Assembly: GCA_964036665.1 (NCBI GenBank)
Contig: OZ038529.1
Coordinates: 16,066,060-16,130,059, forward strand
Length of the DNA stretch: 64,000 nucleotides
Source: Gordius sp. MW1
Taxonomy: Eukaryota > Nematomorpha > Gordioida > Gordea > Gordiidae
Direction: 5' to 3'
Shown: positions 62,901 through 64,000 of the stretch, one piece after another
Layout of the letters: the number at the start of each line of letters is the position of its first letter
How positions within the stretch are numbered: the stretch's first letter is position 1
Position numbers and translations under genes: made by a program
The notes under the pieces: model-generated
What the model was told of the DNA's origin: nothing
Seen by the model: the letters and a program-made list of their open reading frames with translations, nothing else
Databases searched by the model: none

Positions 62901-64000
62901 TTTTACCTCAAAATTTTTCACATATTTTTCTTTCAACCGTATGTATCCGATGAAAGTTGTCGTTTTCAGACGTGGTTTCGATGATAATAAGTAAAAATTT
63001 TACGGAATCAGAAAACTATTACTTTAAAATCATGATCGCATAGTGCATTTTTGAAAAATTAAGCACTCACGTTGCGATACAACAAACTAATCGCAACAAT
63101 AAAACGTTGTCTTTTGTCAAAATGATAGTTCTCGCAGCTTAAAACCTCTTTTCGGAAGTCAATCGAGGATAATAGGATTCTCAAATTGGCTTACTTTTAT
63201 ATATTTTTTCATGCTCTTTCACATAGAATCGAAAAAAATAAATATTTTTACCTCAAAATTTTTCACATATTTTTCTTTGAACCGTATTCATCCGATGAAA
63301 AATATCGTTTTCAGACGTGGTTTCTATAATCCCAAGTAAAAATTTATCAGAATCTGAAAACTATTACTTTGAAATCATGATCGCATAGAGCCATTTTCAA
63401 AAATTAAGCACTCACGTTGCGATACAACAAACTAATCGCAACAATAAAACGTTGTCTTTTGTCAAAATGATAGTTCTCGCAGCTTAATCCTCTTTTCGGA
63501 AGTCAATCGAGGATAATAGGATTCTCAAATTGCCTTACTTTTATATATTTTTTTATGCTCTTTTACATAGAATCGAAAAAAATAAATATTCTTACCTCAA
63601 AATTTTTCACATATTTTTCTTTGAACCGTATTCATCCGATGAAAGTTGTCGTTTTCAGACGTAGTTTCCATGATAAAAAGTAAAAATTTATCAGAATCAG
63701 AAAACTATTACTTTGATATCATGATCGCATAATGCATTTTTGAAAAATTAAGCACTCACGTTGCGATACAACAAACTAATCGCAACAATAAAACGTTGTC
63801 TTTTGTCAAAATGATAGTTCTCGCAGCTTAAAACCTCTTTTCGGAAGTCAATCGAGGATAATAGGATTCTCAAATTGGCTTACTTTTATATATTTTTTTA
63901 TGCTCTTTCACATAGAATCGAAAAAAATAAATATTTTTACCTCAAAATTTTTCATATATTTTTCTTTGAACCGTATTCATCCGATGAAAGTTGTCGTTTT
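59950..64000. repeat. 3,100-bp higher-order unit, diverged copy 3 and start of copy 4
   Basis: About 59.6-60.8 kb and 62.7-63.9 kb match at an offset of 3,104 (TTCAAATAGAATCG, GATAATAAGTAAAAA, GAAAAATATCG, and the private CAGCTTAATCCTC at 60,381 and 63,485). The middle (about 60.9-62.3 kb) has the same kinds of unit as copies 1 and 2 in altered order. One unit near 62,381 reads GTTGTAAAACAAC, which destroys the left arm of the dyad. The array continues past the window end. Confidence 0.75.

Larger units (their letters stand above)
931..64000. repeat. ~344-bp AT-rich satellite DNA array (about 183 monomers)
   Basis: The same landmarks (TCGTTTTCAGACGTGG, GTTGCGATACAAC, GGATTCTCAAATTGG, TATTTTTACCTC) recur every 343-346 bases to the end of the window, always in the same orientation. 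One monomer counted by hand (2,401-2,744) has 102 G+C of 344, about 30%. Length is almost constant; the main exceptions are a monomer with a ~46-bp deletion near 1,354 and scattered 1-4 bp indels. I found no inversion, no insertion of foreign DNA and no gene. Such arrays are typical of (peri)centromeric heterochromatin and evolve by unequal exchange and conversion. The location on the chromosome cannot be read from the sequence. I do not recognise the monomer as a named satellite family. Confidence 0.97.

Noticed and set aside
931..64000. CRISPR array
   Set aside because: The repeats are 344 bp and contiguous with no unique spacers, in a eukaryotic context with a retrotransposon.
931..64000. 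tRNA or 5S-type genes as the origin of the satellite
   Set aside because: I saw no A-box/B-box pair, cloverleaf or 5S-like internal promoter in the consensus unit.
931..64000. Satellite derived from the retroelement LTR
   Set aside because: The LTR (778-930) shares no extended similarity with the 344-bp unit; both are only AT-rich.

Overview
The window is almost entirely satellite DNA. Positions 1-930 hold the 3' end of a Ty3/gypsy-type LTR retrotransposon in + orientation: the end of pol, a polypurine tract and a short 3' LTR. From about 931 to the last base (about 63 kb, roughly 183 monomers) there is one uninterrupted head-to-tail tandem array of a ~344-bp, ~30% G+C monomer. I see no host gene, tRNA, rRNA, CRISPR array or second mobile element in the array.

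The organism is a eukaryote. The retroelement's integrase style (DDX35E core, then a GD-VW-RN SH3-like tail domain and an LRRSTR-type C-terminus) and the AT-rich complex satellite suggest an invertebrate, perhaps an insect. This is an inference and I cannot name a species. A homogeneous array of this size is typical of centromeric or pericentromeric heterochromatin, but nothing in the sequence proves centromere function.

Each monomer has two parts. A ~218-bp block is nearly the same in all classes and carries a perfect 8-bp inverted repeat, GTTGCGAT / ATCGCAAC, separated by 11 bases. A ~127-bp block comes in at least three classes. Classes A and B differ at about 17 sites inside this block and at no consistent site outside it. 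Class C, with A/B-intermediate forms, takes over after about 52.1 kb. An independent haplotype in the conserved block (TTCAGCACTC + GAATAGTTCT + GTAAATCG) is mixed among the classes.

Layout: 1-930 retroelement; 931-52,140 interspersed A/B monomers with nested multi-monomer duplications (a 2,751-bp 8-mer at 13.9-19.0 kb, a 1,379-bp 4-mer at 21.2-23.9 kb, a 1,715-bp 5-mer at 31.4-34.7 kb, and copies at distances of about 3.8, 12.0, 13.8, 19.6, 23.4 and 30.3 kb); 52,141-64,000 the class C domain, built on a ~3,100-bp 9-mer higher-order repeat present about three times. The short ORFs of 61-91 codons that recur through the array are by-products of the repeat and are not annotated as genes. All similarity statements come from reading by eye, not from alignment.
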